Below are positions 25,681-34,637 of a stretch of 64,000 nt of DNA, piece after piece (position 1 is the first letter of the stretch; each line of letters opens with the position of its first letter). Position numbers and translations under genes: made by a program. The stretch lies in the NCBI GenBank assembly GCA_024653215.1, contig JANLFU010000007.1, positions 62,001 to 126,000 of the forward strand, written 5' to 3'. Source of the stretch: Candidatus Saccharicenans sp. Lineage in GTDB: Bacteria > Acidobacteriota > Aminicenantia > Aminicenantales > Saccharicenantaceae. The notes under the pieces are model-generated. The model was given only the letters and a program-made list of their open reading frames with translations. It had not been told where the DNA came from and made no database searches.

Positions 25681-25710
25681 TTGACAGCCCGCGGGGCTTT
25701 ATAGTAGATA
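25681..25710 (+). promoter_or_regulatory. Putative sigma70-type promoter of the thiamine genes
   Basis: Perfect TTGACA (25681-25686), an 18-base spacer and TAGATA (25705-25710) predict a start near 25717. This is two bases before the first stem of the TPP riboswitch. Confidence 0.6.
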
Positions 25711-25718
25711 AGATATGT

Positions 25719-25808
25719 TCTGTCAGGGGTGCCTTCGGCATCTTCAAACGAAGGCTGAGAGCAAACCCTCAGAACCTGAACTGGGTAATGCCAGCGTAGG
25801 GAGACAGA
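25719..25808 (+). ncRNA. TPP riboswitch (THI element)
   Basis: P1 is formed by TCTGTC and GACAGA at the two ends. The conserved parts are in order: CAGGGGTGCC, GGCTGAGAG, ACCCTCAGAACCTGA and CTGGGTAATGCCAGCGTAGGGA. It binds thiamine pyrophosphate and lowers expression of thiM. There is no T-run after it. A downstream GCCTC could pair with GAGGC beside the AGGAGG of thiM, which suggests translational control, an inference. Confidence 0.95.
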
Positions 25809-25871
25809 GTCTTCAGGGTCCAGAACTCAGCCTCACCGGACAGAATCAACCTGGCTCAGGAGGTAGAGGCC

Positions 25872-26672
25872 ATGTTTTCAGCTCAGACCGTCATCCGGGA
25901 CCTGGAAAACATCCGTCGCCGGGCCCCGCTCGTTCATAACATCACCAACTTCGTGGTCATGAACCTGACGGCCAACGCCCTGCTGTCGATTGGCGCCTCG
26001 CCGGTCATGGCTCACGCCGTGGAAGAGGTGGAGGAAATGGTCGGCCTGGCTTCGGCCCTGGTCATAAACATAGGCACCCTCAGCCGGCACTGGGTGGAGG
26101 CCATGGGCAGGGCCATCCGGGCGGCCGAAAAGAAAAAAATTCCGGTGGTGCTGGACCCGGTGGGAGCCGGGGCCACTTCCTTCAGGACGGCCACGGCCCG
26201 CCAGCTTCTGGAGTCGGGACCGGTGGCCATCATTCGCGGCAATGGTTCTGAAATCCTGGCCCTGGTGAATTCAGGAACCAGAACCAAGGGTGTCGATAGC
26301 CTGGAGGGCCCGGAAGCGGCGGTCGAGGCCGGGCGGCAACTTTCCCACCAGTATGGCTGCGCGGTCAGCATCAGCGGCCCGACTGACATAGTGGTGAGGA
26401 ACGGAGAAACCATCAGGGTCGAGAATGGCCATCCGCTGATGCCCCGGGTTACCGGCCTGGGCTGCACCGCCTCGGCCCTGACCGGAGCCTTTGCCGCCGT
26501 GAATCCTGACAGCCTGGAAGCGGCCGCCGGGGCCATGGCCGTCATGGGCATCTGCGGGGAACTGGCCGCCGGGCAGGCCCGGGGACCGGCCAGCTTTGAA
26601 CTTCATTTCCTGGACTGGCTGCATCTTATCGGCGAAAAAGAAATAAAAGAAAGGTTGAAAATTATTCTCTGA
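25872..26672 (+). CDS. thiM: Hydroxyethylthiazole kinase
   Basis: The 266-residue ribokinase-like enzyme phosphorylates 4-methyl-5-hydroxyethylthiazole salvaged from outside. Motifs: HNITNFVVMNLTANALLSIGASPVM at the N-terminus, VVLDPVGAGAT, IRGNGSEI, and the GLGCTASALTGAF anion hole near residue 200. AGGAGG lies eight bases before the ATG. It is under the TPP riboswitch and probably co-expressed with thiE and thiL downstream, although gaps of about 200 bases separate them. Confidence 0.95.
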   Translation: MFSAQTVIRDLENIRRRAPLVHNITNFVVMNLTANALLSIGASPVMAHAVEEVEEMVGLASALVINIGTLSRHWVEAMGRAIRAAEKKKIPVVLDPVGAGATSFRTATARQLLESGPVAIIRGNGSEILALVNSGTRTKGVDSLEGPEAAVEAGRQLSHQYGCAVSISGPTDIVVRNGETIRVENGHPLMPRVTGLGCTASALTGAFAAVNPDSLEAAAGAMAVMGICGELAAGQARGPASFELHFLDWLHLIGEKEIKERLKIIL

Positions 26673-26897
26673 GAAAAACGGGAGCTTTTTATAAACGGTA
26701 AAAAGCGTGGGAGAAAATTTGGCCAGCAACTTAAAATGCATAGAGGGACATGACTTGTATTTCATTTCCGGATACCCGTTCCACCAGGTGCATCCAGGTC
26801 ATAATAAGTCAGGCCCGGAGACTGGAAAGCCCCTGGCTCCTGGAAAAGATTCCGGGACAGAATAATAATTTGTGGTTAAGGGCGGTAGGAATAATAT

Positions 26898-27575
26898 ATG
26901 GCAGTCACAGCAAAATCTGATCAGCTCAGGAAGCCAGCCAGGCCGGTTGACCTGAGCCTTTACCTGGTCACCGACCGCCGCCTGGCCGGAAATCGTCCTC
27001 TGACCGAGGTGGTAAGACAGGCCGTGGCTGGAGGGGTAACTGTCGTCCAGCTCAGAGAAAAAGACTGTTCGTCGCGGGAATACCTGGAGCTGGCCCTGGA
27101 GCTGAAAAAGATTCTGCCGCCCCGAATCCCCCTGCTAATAAACGACCGGCTGGACTTGGCCCTGGCCGCCGGAGCGGATGGGGTCCATCTGGGACAGAAC
27201 GACCTTCCGGCCAAAATTGCCAGGAAATATCTCGGTCCCCGGGCCATCATCGGGCTCTCGGTGGAAAACCTGGAACAGTTAGAGGCGGCCAAAAACCTGC
27301 CGGTTGATTACCTGGCCATCAGCCCGGTCTTTTCCACGCCCACCAAGACTGACACCGGCCCGGCCTGGGGCCTGGAAGGGCTGGCCCGGGCCCGGAAGTT
27401 GACTGCCCTGCCGCTGGTGGCCATAGGCGGAATTAACGAGCAAAATGCGGTCGAGGTGATCAGGGCCGGGGCTGACGGCCTGGCCGTCGTCTCGGCCATC
27501 TGTGCTGCAGCCCACCCCGAACGGGCCGCCCGGAGGCTGCGGGCCCTGATAGATGAAGCCAGGCGGGTAAAGTAA
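26898..27575 (+). CDS. thiE: Thiamine-phosphate synthase
   Basis: The 225-residue TIM barrel joins HMP pyrophosphate and thiazole phosphate to thiamine phosphate. It shows YLVTDR, VVQLREKD, INDRLDLALAAGADGVHLGQ, SPVFSTPTKTD and AIGGINEQN, all at expected spacing. An N-terminal extension of about 18 residues precedes the barrel. GTAGGA precedes the ATG. The 225-base gap before it holds no gene. No thiD or thiC is present in the window to supply HMP pyrophosphate. Confidence 0.95.
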   Translation: MAVTAKSDQLRKPARPVDLSLYLVTDRRLAGNRPLTEVVRQAVAGGVTVVQLREKDCSSREYLELALELKKILPPRIPLLINDRLDLALAAGADGVHLGQNDLPAKIARKYLGPRAIIGLSVENLEQLEAAKNLPVDYLAISPVFSTPTKTDTGPAWGLEGLARARKLTALPLVAIGGINEQNAVEVIRAGADGLAVVSAICAAAHPERAARRLRALIDEARRVK

Positions 27576-27778
27576 AATATGAGAGCGGTCAAGGGCCCCT
27601 GGTCAAATTTTAAGGCCGGGGAATGACCGAGAAATGAAACCTAGCCAGTACGGAAGGGGAAGAAAAGCAAATTAAGAAGAAATAAAGTAAATTATGAAGA
27701 TCACGCGCAATGCCAGCAGAGGAAGAATCATGATGATGCATACTCAGAGCGGCCGGCAACCCGGCGCTGGAGAATAAT

Positions 27779-28813
27779 ATGCAAAACGGAAAAAAACTGA
27801 GAATTGAAGACCTGGGCGAGTTCGGTTTTATCGCCCGCTTCTCGCGCCATTTCCTGAAAAAGCTACCTCCCGGAGTGCTGGGTATAGGAGATGACTGCGC
27901 CGTCATTCCCTGGAAAGGCCGGAAGAAGCTCCTGGTAACCACCGACCTGCTGATCGACGGAGTCCATTTCCTGAAAGACAGGATTTCTGCCCTCGACCTT
28001 GGCTACAAGTCACTGGCCGTAAACCTGAGCGACATCGCGGCCATGGGAGGGAATCCGCGCTGGGCTTTTTTATCGATAGCCATTCCGGCTGAAACCGAAA
28101 TCGCCTGGCTGGATGAATTTTTCCGGGGCTGGAGGCAACTGGCCAGAAGAACCGGGGTCGATCTCCTGGGTGGAGACACCACCAAATCCAGGGGTGGCCT
28201 GGTCCTCAACGTGGTCATCCTGGGAGAAGCCGATGGAAAGCACCTCAGGTACCGTTCCTCTGCCCGGCCGGGTGATATTGTGGCGGTCACCGGCAACCTG
28301 GGAGACTCCGAGGGCGGCCTCAGGCTGATTCTCAAGGGGGAAGAGAAAGGCAGGATAAAACCCGAGGAAAAATACCTCATCCGGCGTCACTACCGACCGC
28401 GGCCCCATCTCGAGGAAGGCCGGTTTCTGGCCGGGCAGCCCGAGGTCCGGGCCATGATGGATGTTTCCGACGGAATCGACTCCGACCTGAGAAGGATAAT
28501 GGAACGTTCGGACTGCGGAGTGAGGGTTTTCCTGGAGCAGCTTCCGATTTCGCCGGCCCTCAAGAAATGCGCCAGCCGCTACCACTGGAACCTGGATGAA
28601 GTGGCGGTAGCCGGAGGCGAGGATTACTGCCTGCTGCTGACGGTCGCCCCGGAAAAATTCACCGGCCTGGCCGAGAAATTCTTCCGCCGCTTCGGGCGCC
28701 CACTGCCGGCCATCGGCCAGATTGCCGGTGAAAAAAACCGGCTGCGTTACTTTCGGGACGGCCACCAGGTTGAGCTTAAAAAATCCGGATACGATCATTT
28801 CAGGACCGAGTGA
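27779..28813 (+). CDS. thiL: Thiamine-monophosphate kinase
   Basis: The 344-residue PurM-like kinase phosphorylates TMP to TPP. Motifs: GIGDDCAVIP, TTDLLIDGVHF, GYKSLAVNLSDIAAMGG, LLGGDTTKS and the late AGGEDYCLLLTV. Length is normal. CTGGAG lies upstream of the ATG. It completes a salvage route thiM-thiE-thiL whose product TPP is the riboswitch ligand. Confidence 0.95.
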   Translation: MQNGKKLRIEDLGEFGFIARFSRHFLKKLPPGVLGIGDDCAVIPWKGRKKLLVTTDLLIDGVHFLKDRISALDLGYKSLAVNLSDIAAMGGNPRWAFLSIAIPAETEIAWLDEFFRGWRQLARRTGVDLLGGDTTKSRGGLVLNVVILGEADGKHLRYRSSARPGDIVAVTGNLGDSEGGLRLILKGEEKGRIKPEEKYLIRRHYRPRPHLEEGRFLAGQPEVRAMMDVSDGIDSDLRRIMERSDCGVRVFLEQLPISPALKKCASRYHWNLDEVAVAGGEDYCLLLTVAPEKFTGLAEKFFRRFGRPLPAIGQIAGEKNRLRYFRDGHQVELKKSGYDHFRTE

Positions 28814-28945
28814 AGTCACCTGTTTCGCCTTTACTGATAACGCTACCCTGATTTCAGCAAGACGAAGGCCAGGTTGACCTGGCTCTGGCTCATCCCTGCG
28901 GTCTGATAGTCCTGGAACTAATTTCCAATGCCCTGAAACAAGCCT

Positions 28946-31630
28946 TCAACGGGAGTTCCCCAGGTTGATGGCCAGGTTCTTCCTGACACTGGCCGGAAGC
29001 GAGGAGATTCCTTTTATTTCTTTCCAGGCAGCGGTGCCCGGCTCGCCGCAGCGGATGGTATAACTGCCGGCCCGGAAGACCGGCGGGCGGAACTCGGTGC
29101 CCTTGATCCTCAGGGTGTAAACCACCTCTGTGGATTTTTCATCCACCACCTGGACCACCGGGTCGGAGATTCCGCGGAACTGAAGAAGCGGCAGGTAGGC
29201 CACGGGCTGTCGTCCGTCGTTTTCCAGTTGACTGAAAGACACCGGCCAGCCCGGGTAGGACTTGTACTGAGCCTCTGGAGAATTTTCAGGACGCACCAGA
29301 CAATCCAGCATAACCCGTCGTTCATTGCGGTCAAAAATGACCAGGCCGTAACCAGAAGAGCCCCTCCCCGCCTGGGCTGTTTCCCCTTCAAAGGGGTTAG
29401 TTACCACTTCCAGACTGAATTTATTCCCGAAAGCATCTTCGAAATCACCGGTGGCTTCCGGCACTTTTTTTAAAGGAGACCTGGTAGCTGGCTTTGGCAT
29501 CCAGCGAACAGCCGGACCGGCCACAATTGGTGGCGGCACGAAGGCCCAACCCGCATCGCCCGGCTTTCCCAGTCCGTAATGGAGGGCAGCCGGCGGTCCG
29601 CCGGACCCGGCCAGGTGTGGAGCAAAGGCCTTCCGGAGTATGCTAAGAGCTTCATCCCGGGCCGGCTTCGGCCAGCCACCGCTCATAAAATCACCTACCG
29701 GCCGGTCATCTGTGGGATAGTCGCCGGGCTTAAGCGGCTGTAGCTGCCACAGGGCTTCATCGCCCAGCCTGCCTTCTGGCATAGTGAGCAAAGATACCCA
29801 GAGTGACTGGGTAAGCAACGCTTTCATCCAGACTCCGTCCGACCAGTCTTCGGCCCACTTCCTCAGGAGCTTCAACTGGGCCGACCCCAGGAGTTGAGCC
29901 TGTTTTGGAGTGCCCTGTTTTTTCAGGTCAAACTCGCTGTTCCAGGCCCAGCCATTTCTGATTTGGGCCTCCGGCAGAAGCGGAGCGGGTGCAGACTTAA
30001 ACACCCGGTCACAGACCACGGCCAGGCTCAGGCCGCCATATCGAATTTCCCGGAAATAAGGATCTTCGTCTTTTCCTGAACTCGGCTGGCCTTCAACTTC
30101 AGGCAGGTGGGAAATCTGGGTGGCCAGCACCAGGTCAACGAATTCCCCCGGCATCAGGAAACCACCGCTGTCCTGGGCGGCCACCGGGTCGGGGTAATCT
30201 TCTGCTCTTATTAGCCGGCCATTCTCACCCCAGAGCTTGGCCTGGAAAAAATCCCGGGCATCGGGCATGACCACGGTCGGCCTGTCTTTGAGAAGCCCGG
30301 AAAAAGCCCAGCCGAAAAGGAGCCATTGCCTGAGGTATTCCCGGCGCGCTTCTTCCGGCGTAAACTTTTCCCGCCAGAAAGAGGCCGGGCGTCCGAAGAC
30401 CTGGTTACCGGCAAAAAACAGCAGGTCCGGGTTCTGCTTTTTCAGGACCGAGACCAGGCCGTAGTGCGGATAGCCTTCTTCCTGGTGGTTGCTAAGGACA
30501 GCCAGCACCAGCCGGTCCTGGTCCCGGGGTTCTTTTCTTACTATTCCGATGGGATTATGGGCAAATTCCGGCCCGGCTTCCTGACCTTCCAGCCTGACCC
30601 GGAATTCATGGTCACGGCTGGAATCCCAGCCGGCCACCCTGAACCTGGCCAGCCAGGAATTTAGGTCGACCGGGGCTGCGGCCACCTGGACCCAGCGGCC
30701 ATCTTCGCTTATTTCCAGAACCGCTCTGGTTTCAGAAGTCAGACAGCCCGGTACCATCTGGGCGGTTAAAGTCAGCTTATCCCGGCTGAGAGTATAAAGC
30801 GTAAAGGCCACGGGGCCCAGGGCCCTTTCCGGATGCGCCTCGAACAGGTTACCGCTTATGTCCAGGTCCAGCCAGCGGCTGGCGGCCATTCCCTCCCCGG
30901 GGCGGACTTCAGGCAGGCTGGAGACCAGGGCCAGCCCGCCGGCAATCTCATCAGCCGACAGATGAGTCTCTTCCAGCTCGTCGAGAATTTCCCCGGCCTC
31001 AGGTTCAACCACCATCAGCCTGACCGACGATTGAGAGCCGGAACTTCCCAGGTTCAGCCTCAGTTCCAGGCCCTTGCGCAGGGCTCTCTTCAGCTCTTCC
31101 TGTTTTTCCTCTGAACTGACGCTTTCCAGCTCTCCTATGAACAGCAACCCGTCGGTGGTCAGGCCTGCTTCCAGGCCCTGACCGCTGACCGCGGCTTCCC
31201 TGAAATCGCCACCCGGGCTCTTTATCCCGAGCCTGAGTGCGACGAAGTTCCGGGCCCTGGCCCTGGCCGGAAGCTCGGGGACGGACACCCTGACCGAAAT
31301 TTCCAGGAGGCCGGAACCTGCGGTTATTTCTCCGGTCAACAGATAAAGGTAACGGTTGGCCGCCGCTCCCAGGCATTCAACAGAGCCCTGATTAAGTCTC
31401 CAGTCTTCCAGGCGCTGGGCATAGAAATCCGGGCCAACCCAGGGCCGGTTCAGGTTTTGCGGCCAGTCAGGCCTGAACTGCCCGGCTACGAGTGGGCTTA
31501 AGGTCAGAACAAAAAGAAACCAGCCAACCAGGCCAAAACGAAGAAGCAGCCCAGAATCAAGTCCGGGCCCGCCTATAGAAAAACAGCATTCGCGGATCTG
31601 GTTTCTAAGAATTTTTTTCGGCATCGCCAT
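28946..31630 (-). CDS. PhoD-like metallophosphatase-fold protein with lost metal ligands
   Basis: The 894-residue exported protein has a signal/anchor (about 29-50). A beta-rich N-terminal region (about 60-370) is followed by a PhoD-like domain (about 375-730) and a C-terminal beta domain. Family landmarks are clear: VLSNHQEEGYPHYGLVSVL, PDLLFFAGNQVFG, PTVVMPDARDFFQAKLWGE, CDRVFKSAP. PhoD-type enzymes have GDQ where this has GNQ, and DDHD where this has DARD. The late GDxH segment is replaced by GSGGPP before the ALHYGL motif. The active site therefore seems dismantled while the fold is kept. A binding or structural role outside the inner membrane is likely. AGAGAAGAG precedes the ATG. Confidence 0.75.
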   Translation of the reverse strand: MAMPKKILRNQIRECCFSIGGPGLDSGLLLRFGLVGWFLFVLTLSPLVAGQFRPDWPQNLNRPWVGPDFYAQRLEDWRLNQGSVECLGAAANRYLYLLTGEITAGSGLLEISVRVSVPELPARARARNFVALRLGIKSPGGDFREAAVSGQGLEAGLTTDGLLFIGELESVSSEEKQEELKRALRKGLELRLNLGSSGSQSSVRLMVVEPEAGEILDELEETHLSADEIAGGLALVSSLPEVRPGEGMAASRWLDLDISGNLFEAHPERALGPVAFTLYTLSRDKLTLTAQMVPGCLTSETRAVLEISEDGRWVQVAAAPVDLNSWLARFRVAGWDSSRDHEFRVRLEGQEAGPEFAHNPIGIVRKEPRDQDRLVLAVLSNHQEEGYPHYGLVSVLKKQNPDLLFFAGNQVFGRPASFWREKFTPEEARREYLRQWLLFGWAFSGLLKDRPTVVMPDARDFFQAKLWGENGRLIRAEDYPDPVAAQDSGGFLMPGEFVDLVLATQISHLPEVEGQPSSGKDEDPYFREIRYGGLSLAVVCDRVFKSAPAPLLPEAQIRNGWAWNSEFDLKKQGTPKQAQLLGSAQLKLLRKWAEDWSDGVWMKALLTQSLWVSLLTMPEGRLGDEALWQLQPLKPGDYPTDDRPVGDFMSGGWPKPARDEALSILRKAFAPHLAGSGGPPAALHYGLGKPGDAGWAFVPPPIVAGPAVRWMPKPATRSPLKKVPEATGDFEDAFGNKFSLEVVTNPFEGETAQAGRGSSGYGLVIFDRNERRVMLDCLVRPENSPEAQYKSYPGWPVSFSQLENDGRQPVAYLPLLQFRGISDPVVQVVDEKSTEVVYTLRIKGTEFRPPVFRAGSYTIRCGEPGTAAWKEIKGISSLPASVRKNLAINLGNSR

Positions 31631-31869
31631 CTCTTCTCTGACTTAATATTCTTTGACCGGATATTCTTTCCGCCTTCTACGGTGGCCAGTCGAGGATTTT
31701 CTTCCGGTCGATGCTCTCATTTCGTCCGGAGCCAGCTAAACCCATTATGACCTGGGCCCAGCCATGGAAATTTTACCGCTTCGCGGCTCCGCTTCCAACT
31801 CCGCCACTGCCCAGCCTGGATATCAATTTTCAGGATGAAAGCTTTTTTGGCTCCAGCCTGCCGCTGGAC

Positions 31870-32805
31870 TCAGCTCACGCCGGCCAGGGCAATCAGGGCC
31901 CGCATCAGCTTGAAGCCTTCCAGGTAGTCCTGGGAGGTAAAGGTCAGGGTCCTCGGAGCCGGTCGCCTTACGCCCGGAATCAGGACACCCAGCTCGGCCT
32001 GCTGGCTGTTGTGCAGGTTGATTTCAAATTGGTAGGGTGGCTGGAGCTTATAGGCCTGGAAACCCTTCAGCGAATTGAGAGCTTTCCGGGCCCCATCCCT
32101 AAAATCAGCCAGCACCTTATCCCGGGCATAGTTTCTGGCGGCCAGGCGGTTGACGGCTTCCTTGACCGGGACCACCACCAGCGATTGGCCCAGGAGCTCC
32201 CGGGCCTGGCGGCAGGTCTCGGTATCGCCGGTCAGCATGACCACCGGAACGTTGAAGTAGCCGGCGATGGCGGCGTTAATACCCAGCTCCGGCATTTCGA
32301 TTCCATTTATCCTGATGGAATAGATGGCGGCCCCGGAGATGGTGTGGTCCAGGATGGCCGGGGCCGAACCGGCCCGGGCATGGTAGCCGACAAAGATGCA
32401 GGCGGCGAAACTAAAATCCAGGCCTTCCATCATGGACATGGGCTTGGGAGAGCCGGAGATCAGCACCGCCCTGGGGTCGAGCTCGCTGGCGATGATGTTG
32501 CGCATGCTGCCGTGGGAATCGTTGACCACCACCTCGGTGGCCCCGGCCTCGAACAGGCCCTGCACCACGGCGTTGGTGTCCTGCACCATCCACTTCCGGG
32601 CCAGCTGGTACTCGGGCGAATCAGAAGAGCACTGGTTGCCGTGAACCACTCCCCAGATGCCCTCCATGTCGACCGAGATGAAGACCTTGAGGGGCGGGCG
32701 GGGAGCAGCCGCCGCCTTGCCCTGGGCCAGGGATTGGCCCCAGAAAACCAGGATTGATAGCAATAAGCACGGTACCAGTAAAAACCGGGCTGCTCTAATT
32801 TTCAT
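31870..32805 (-). CDS. M55-family D-aminopeptidase (DppA-like), exported
   Basis: The 311-residue protein has a signal peptide (about 1-27). The M55 domain starts at VFISVDMEGIWGV, with zinc-ligand segments SVDMEG, NDSHGS, FVGYHA and GDTE, as in Bacillus DppA, a D-Ala-D-Ala peptidase of decameric form. The ATG at 32805 follows AAAGGAGGAGGAG; an open frame 15 codons upstream is not used. Export is unusual relative to cytosolic DppA and suggests peptidoglycan-peptide turnover in the periplasm. It is monocistronic; the PhoD-like gene is 239 bases downstream. Confidence 0.9.
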   Translation of the reverse strand: MKIRAARFLLVPCLLLSILVFWGQSLAQGKAAAAPRPPLKVFISVDMEGIWGVVHGNQCSSDSPEYQLARKWMVQDTNAVVQGLFEAGATEVVVNDSHGSMRNIIASELDPRAVLISGSPKPMSMMEGLDFSFAACIFVGYHARAGSAPAILDHTISGAAIYSIRINGIEMPELGINAAIAGYFNVPVVMLTGDTETCRQARELLGQSLVVVPVKEAVNRLAARNYARDKVLADFRDGARKALNSLKGFQAYKLQPPYQFEINLHNSQQAELGVLIPGVRRPAPRTLTFTSQDYLEGFKLMRALIALAGVS

Positions 32806-33491
32806 CTCCTCCTCCTTTAATAAAAATCCCATTTGCGTCTTGTCCAACAATGCCGCCTAATCTTTCTGCGCCCTCCGGCCAAGACCTTATCAAGCATAAC
32901 GTTTTAATAAGAGGAAATATTATGATGCCTCGTTCTCCTGAATCAAATCGCGGACATTTTTATACACCAGCTTCTCCTGAACTAAATCGCGAACTATTGG
33001 GCATTTTATTCACTATCCTTATCAAATCACAAATATTCTTATACATCCACAAGATGTTTCTCTCCTACATCAAGCGAAAAAAACTTTGCCTACTACTGAT
33101 TTTTTCAAGCTGTCTCTTCAATTATTATCCACCATTCCCGGGTCAAATAAAATCGCCCTGCTTCCAGGTCCCGAAAAAGGCAGGGCCGGGTCAATTCGGC
33201 GCCGGCCGTCTGAAGAACATTAATTGAATAAACTGACAGCCGGAGCCCTGGAGTGCTCCTTAGCCCGCCAGCTTAAGCCTCAATAAATGGCTGGCTTCAC
33301 CCCTGGTGGCAGCGGCCAGAGCCCTGGTAATGGGAAAGAATCAGCCAGCCATCAATGTTGATCGCTGGAAACCCAGCTTTTACGTCTATCATATTTTTCG
33401 GTTAATTTCTTTGCTGCCGTCCAGCCCCATAAAATCTTTTAGACCTCCGGGTGTCTTCTGCTATAATCTTGGCGGAGATAAATCTTATAAA
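32806..33491. other. AT-rich intergenic region
   Basis: The base composition is more AT-rich than its surroundings. It holds two near-identical 28-base units (32933-32960 and 32971-32998) beginning TTCTCCTGAA, inside a doubtful small gene listed separately. I see nothing else. Confidence 0.4.
32922..33227 (+). CDS. Doubtful small hydrophobic protein
   Basis: This is a 101-codon open frame starting ATGATG behind GAGGAAATATT. The translation has a duplicated peptide (SPESNRG and SPELNRE) and a strongly hydrophobic Leu/Ile/Phe-rich middle that could span a membrane. I recognise no family. The low GC and repeat content could equally be non-coding. Confidence 0.22.
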   Translation: MMPRSPESNRGHFYTPASPELNRELLGILFTILIKSQIFLYIHKMFLSYIKRKKLCLLLIFSSCLFNYYPPFPGQIKSPCFQVPKKAGPGQFGAGRLKNIN

Positions 33492-33707
33492 ATGAGCGGA
33501 CTGGCCATAATCCTGGCCCTGGTATTTTCCCCGGTGGCGGCCCTGTCCGCCTATCTCATCACCTATGCCGAGTACAAGAAGCATTTCCCGGATGACCTGA
33601 AAAGGGCCAGGAAGCTGTCCCTGAATTTTGCCCTCAGCACCATGGTCTTTTTCATCATCCTGATCATCCTGGCTTTCCTGGTGCTTGACCATCTCTTGCC
33701 CAAATGA
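33492..33707 (+). CDS. Small two-helix membrane protein
   Basis: The 71-residue protein has two membrane helices (about 3-23 and 45-68) and a charged middle (EYKKHFPDDLKRARKLS). It overlaps the glycosyltransferase start by four bases (ATGA), so it is translationally coupled. That position suggests it helps anchor or serve the glycosyltransferase. Family not recognised. Confidence 0.6.
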   Translation: MSGLAIILALVFSPVAALSAYLITYAEYKKHFPDDLKRARKLSLNFALSTMVFFIILIILAFLVLDHLLPK

Positions 33708-34447
33708 AGATAACCAACAACATTTACCTCTCGGTCGTGGTACCGGCCTACAACGAAGAACAGAGAATCGGCTTCAGCCTGTTCCGTATCAAAGAATACC
33801 TCAACAGCAGGAGCCTCAGCGCCGAAATCATCCTGGTGGACGACGGCAGCACTGACCGGACGGCCGAGGTGGCCGGCGAAATCATGAAGGACTTCCCTGC
33901 CTTCAGGCTGGTAACGCTCCCGGTTAACCGGGGCAAGGGAGCGGCGGTCCGGGCCGGGGTGCTTCAGGCCCGGGGCGAGCTGGTCCTTTTTACCGACGCC
34001 GACCTGTCCACCCCGATCGAAGAGCTGGAAAAATTTCTGCCCCTGATGAGAGAAGGTTATGACGTGGTCATCGGCTGCCGGGCCCTGCCCGAATCGGTGA
34101 TAAAGCAAAGACAAGGCTGGTTGCGCGAACGCCTGGGGAAGTGTTTCAACCTGCTGGTCAGGCTGCTGGTGCTCAAGGGATACAGGGATACCCAGTGTGG
34201 CTTCAAGCTTTTCCGGAAGGAAGCGGCCCGGGAAATTTTTTTCCGGCTGGAGACGGAAGGCTTTGCCTTTGACGTCGAAGCGTTGCTCCTGGCCCGGAAG
34301 CTCGGCTACAGAATTGCCCAGGTGCCGGTGGTCTGGGTCAACCACCCCCAGTCCCGGGTCCGCCTGGTGCGCGGCTCCCTTGGAATGCTGATTGAGCTGT
34401 TAAAGATAAGAAAAAAGAAAAAGGGGGACACGCTCTCGTGTCCCTGA
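33704..34447 (+). CDS. Family 2 glycosyltransferase, dolichyl/polyprenyl-phosphate sugar synthase type
   Basis: The 247-residue GT-A enzyme has VVPAYNEEQRI, ILVDDGSTDRT, NRGKGAAVRAGV, the metal motif FTDADLSTP and the TQCGFKLF segment typical of dolichyl-phosphate beta-glucosyltransferase-like proteins. It would transfer a sugar from a nucleotide donor to a polyprenyl phosphate on the cytoplasmic face. No transmembrane helix lies in its own chain, so the coupled small membrane protein may provide attachment. The last residues KKKKGDTLSCP derive from a GGGGACAC-type stem-loop inserted at the 3' end. Confidence 0.85.
   Translation: MKITNNIYLSVVVPAYNEEQRIGFSLFRIKEYLNSRSLSAEIILVDDGSTDRTAEVAGEIMKDFPAFRLVTLPVNRGKGAAVRAGVLQARGELVLFTDADLSTPIEELEKFLPLMREGYDVVIGCRALPESVIKQRQGWLRERLGKCFNLLVRLLVLKGYRDTQCGFKLFRKEAAREIFFRLETEGFAFDVEALLLARKLGYRIAQVPVVWVNHPQSRVRLVRGSLGMLIELLKIRKKKKGDTLSCP
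34423..34444 (+). repeat. REP-type stem-loop at a gene end
   Basis: GGGACACG and CGTGTCCC pair around CTCT. The element supplies the last codons of the glycosyltransferase gene. It is a far outlier of the GGGGACAC family that clusters at 53.5-59.1 kb. Confidence 0.6.
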
Positions 34448-34637
34448 CTTTCCGTCTGACCGGCCGGTAGACAGGCCCAAACATCTTTACACCAGATTTC
34501 TTATAACCTATGACCCGATTGAATATCTCAAATAAAACTTTGATTTCAAAGTCTTTGGGACGGCTATCCGTTAATAAAAGAATTGTTCAAAAACCCCAGG
34601 GCCAACTTCTTCTGCCAGAAATTGACAGAACGTATTT

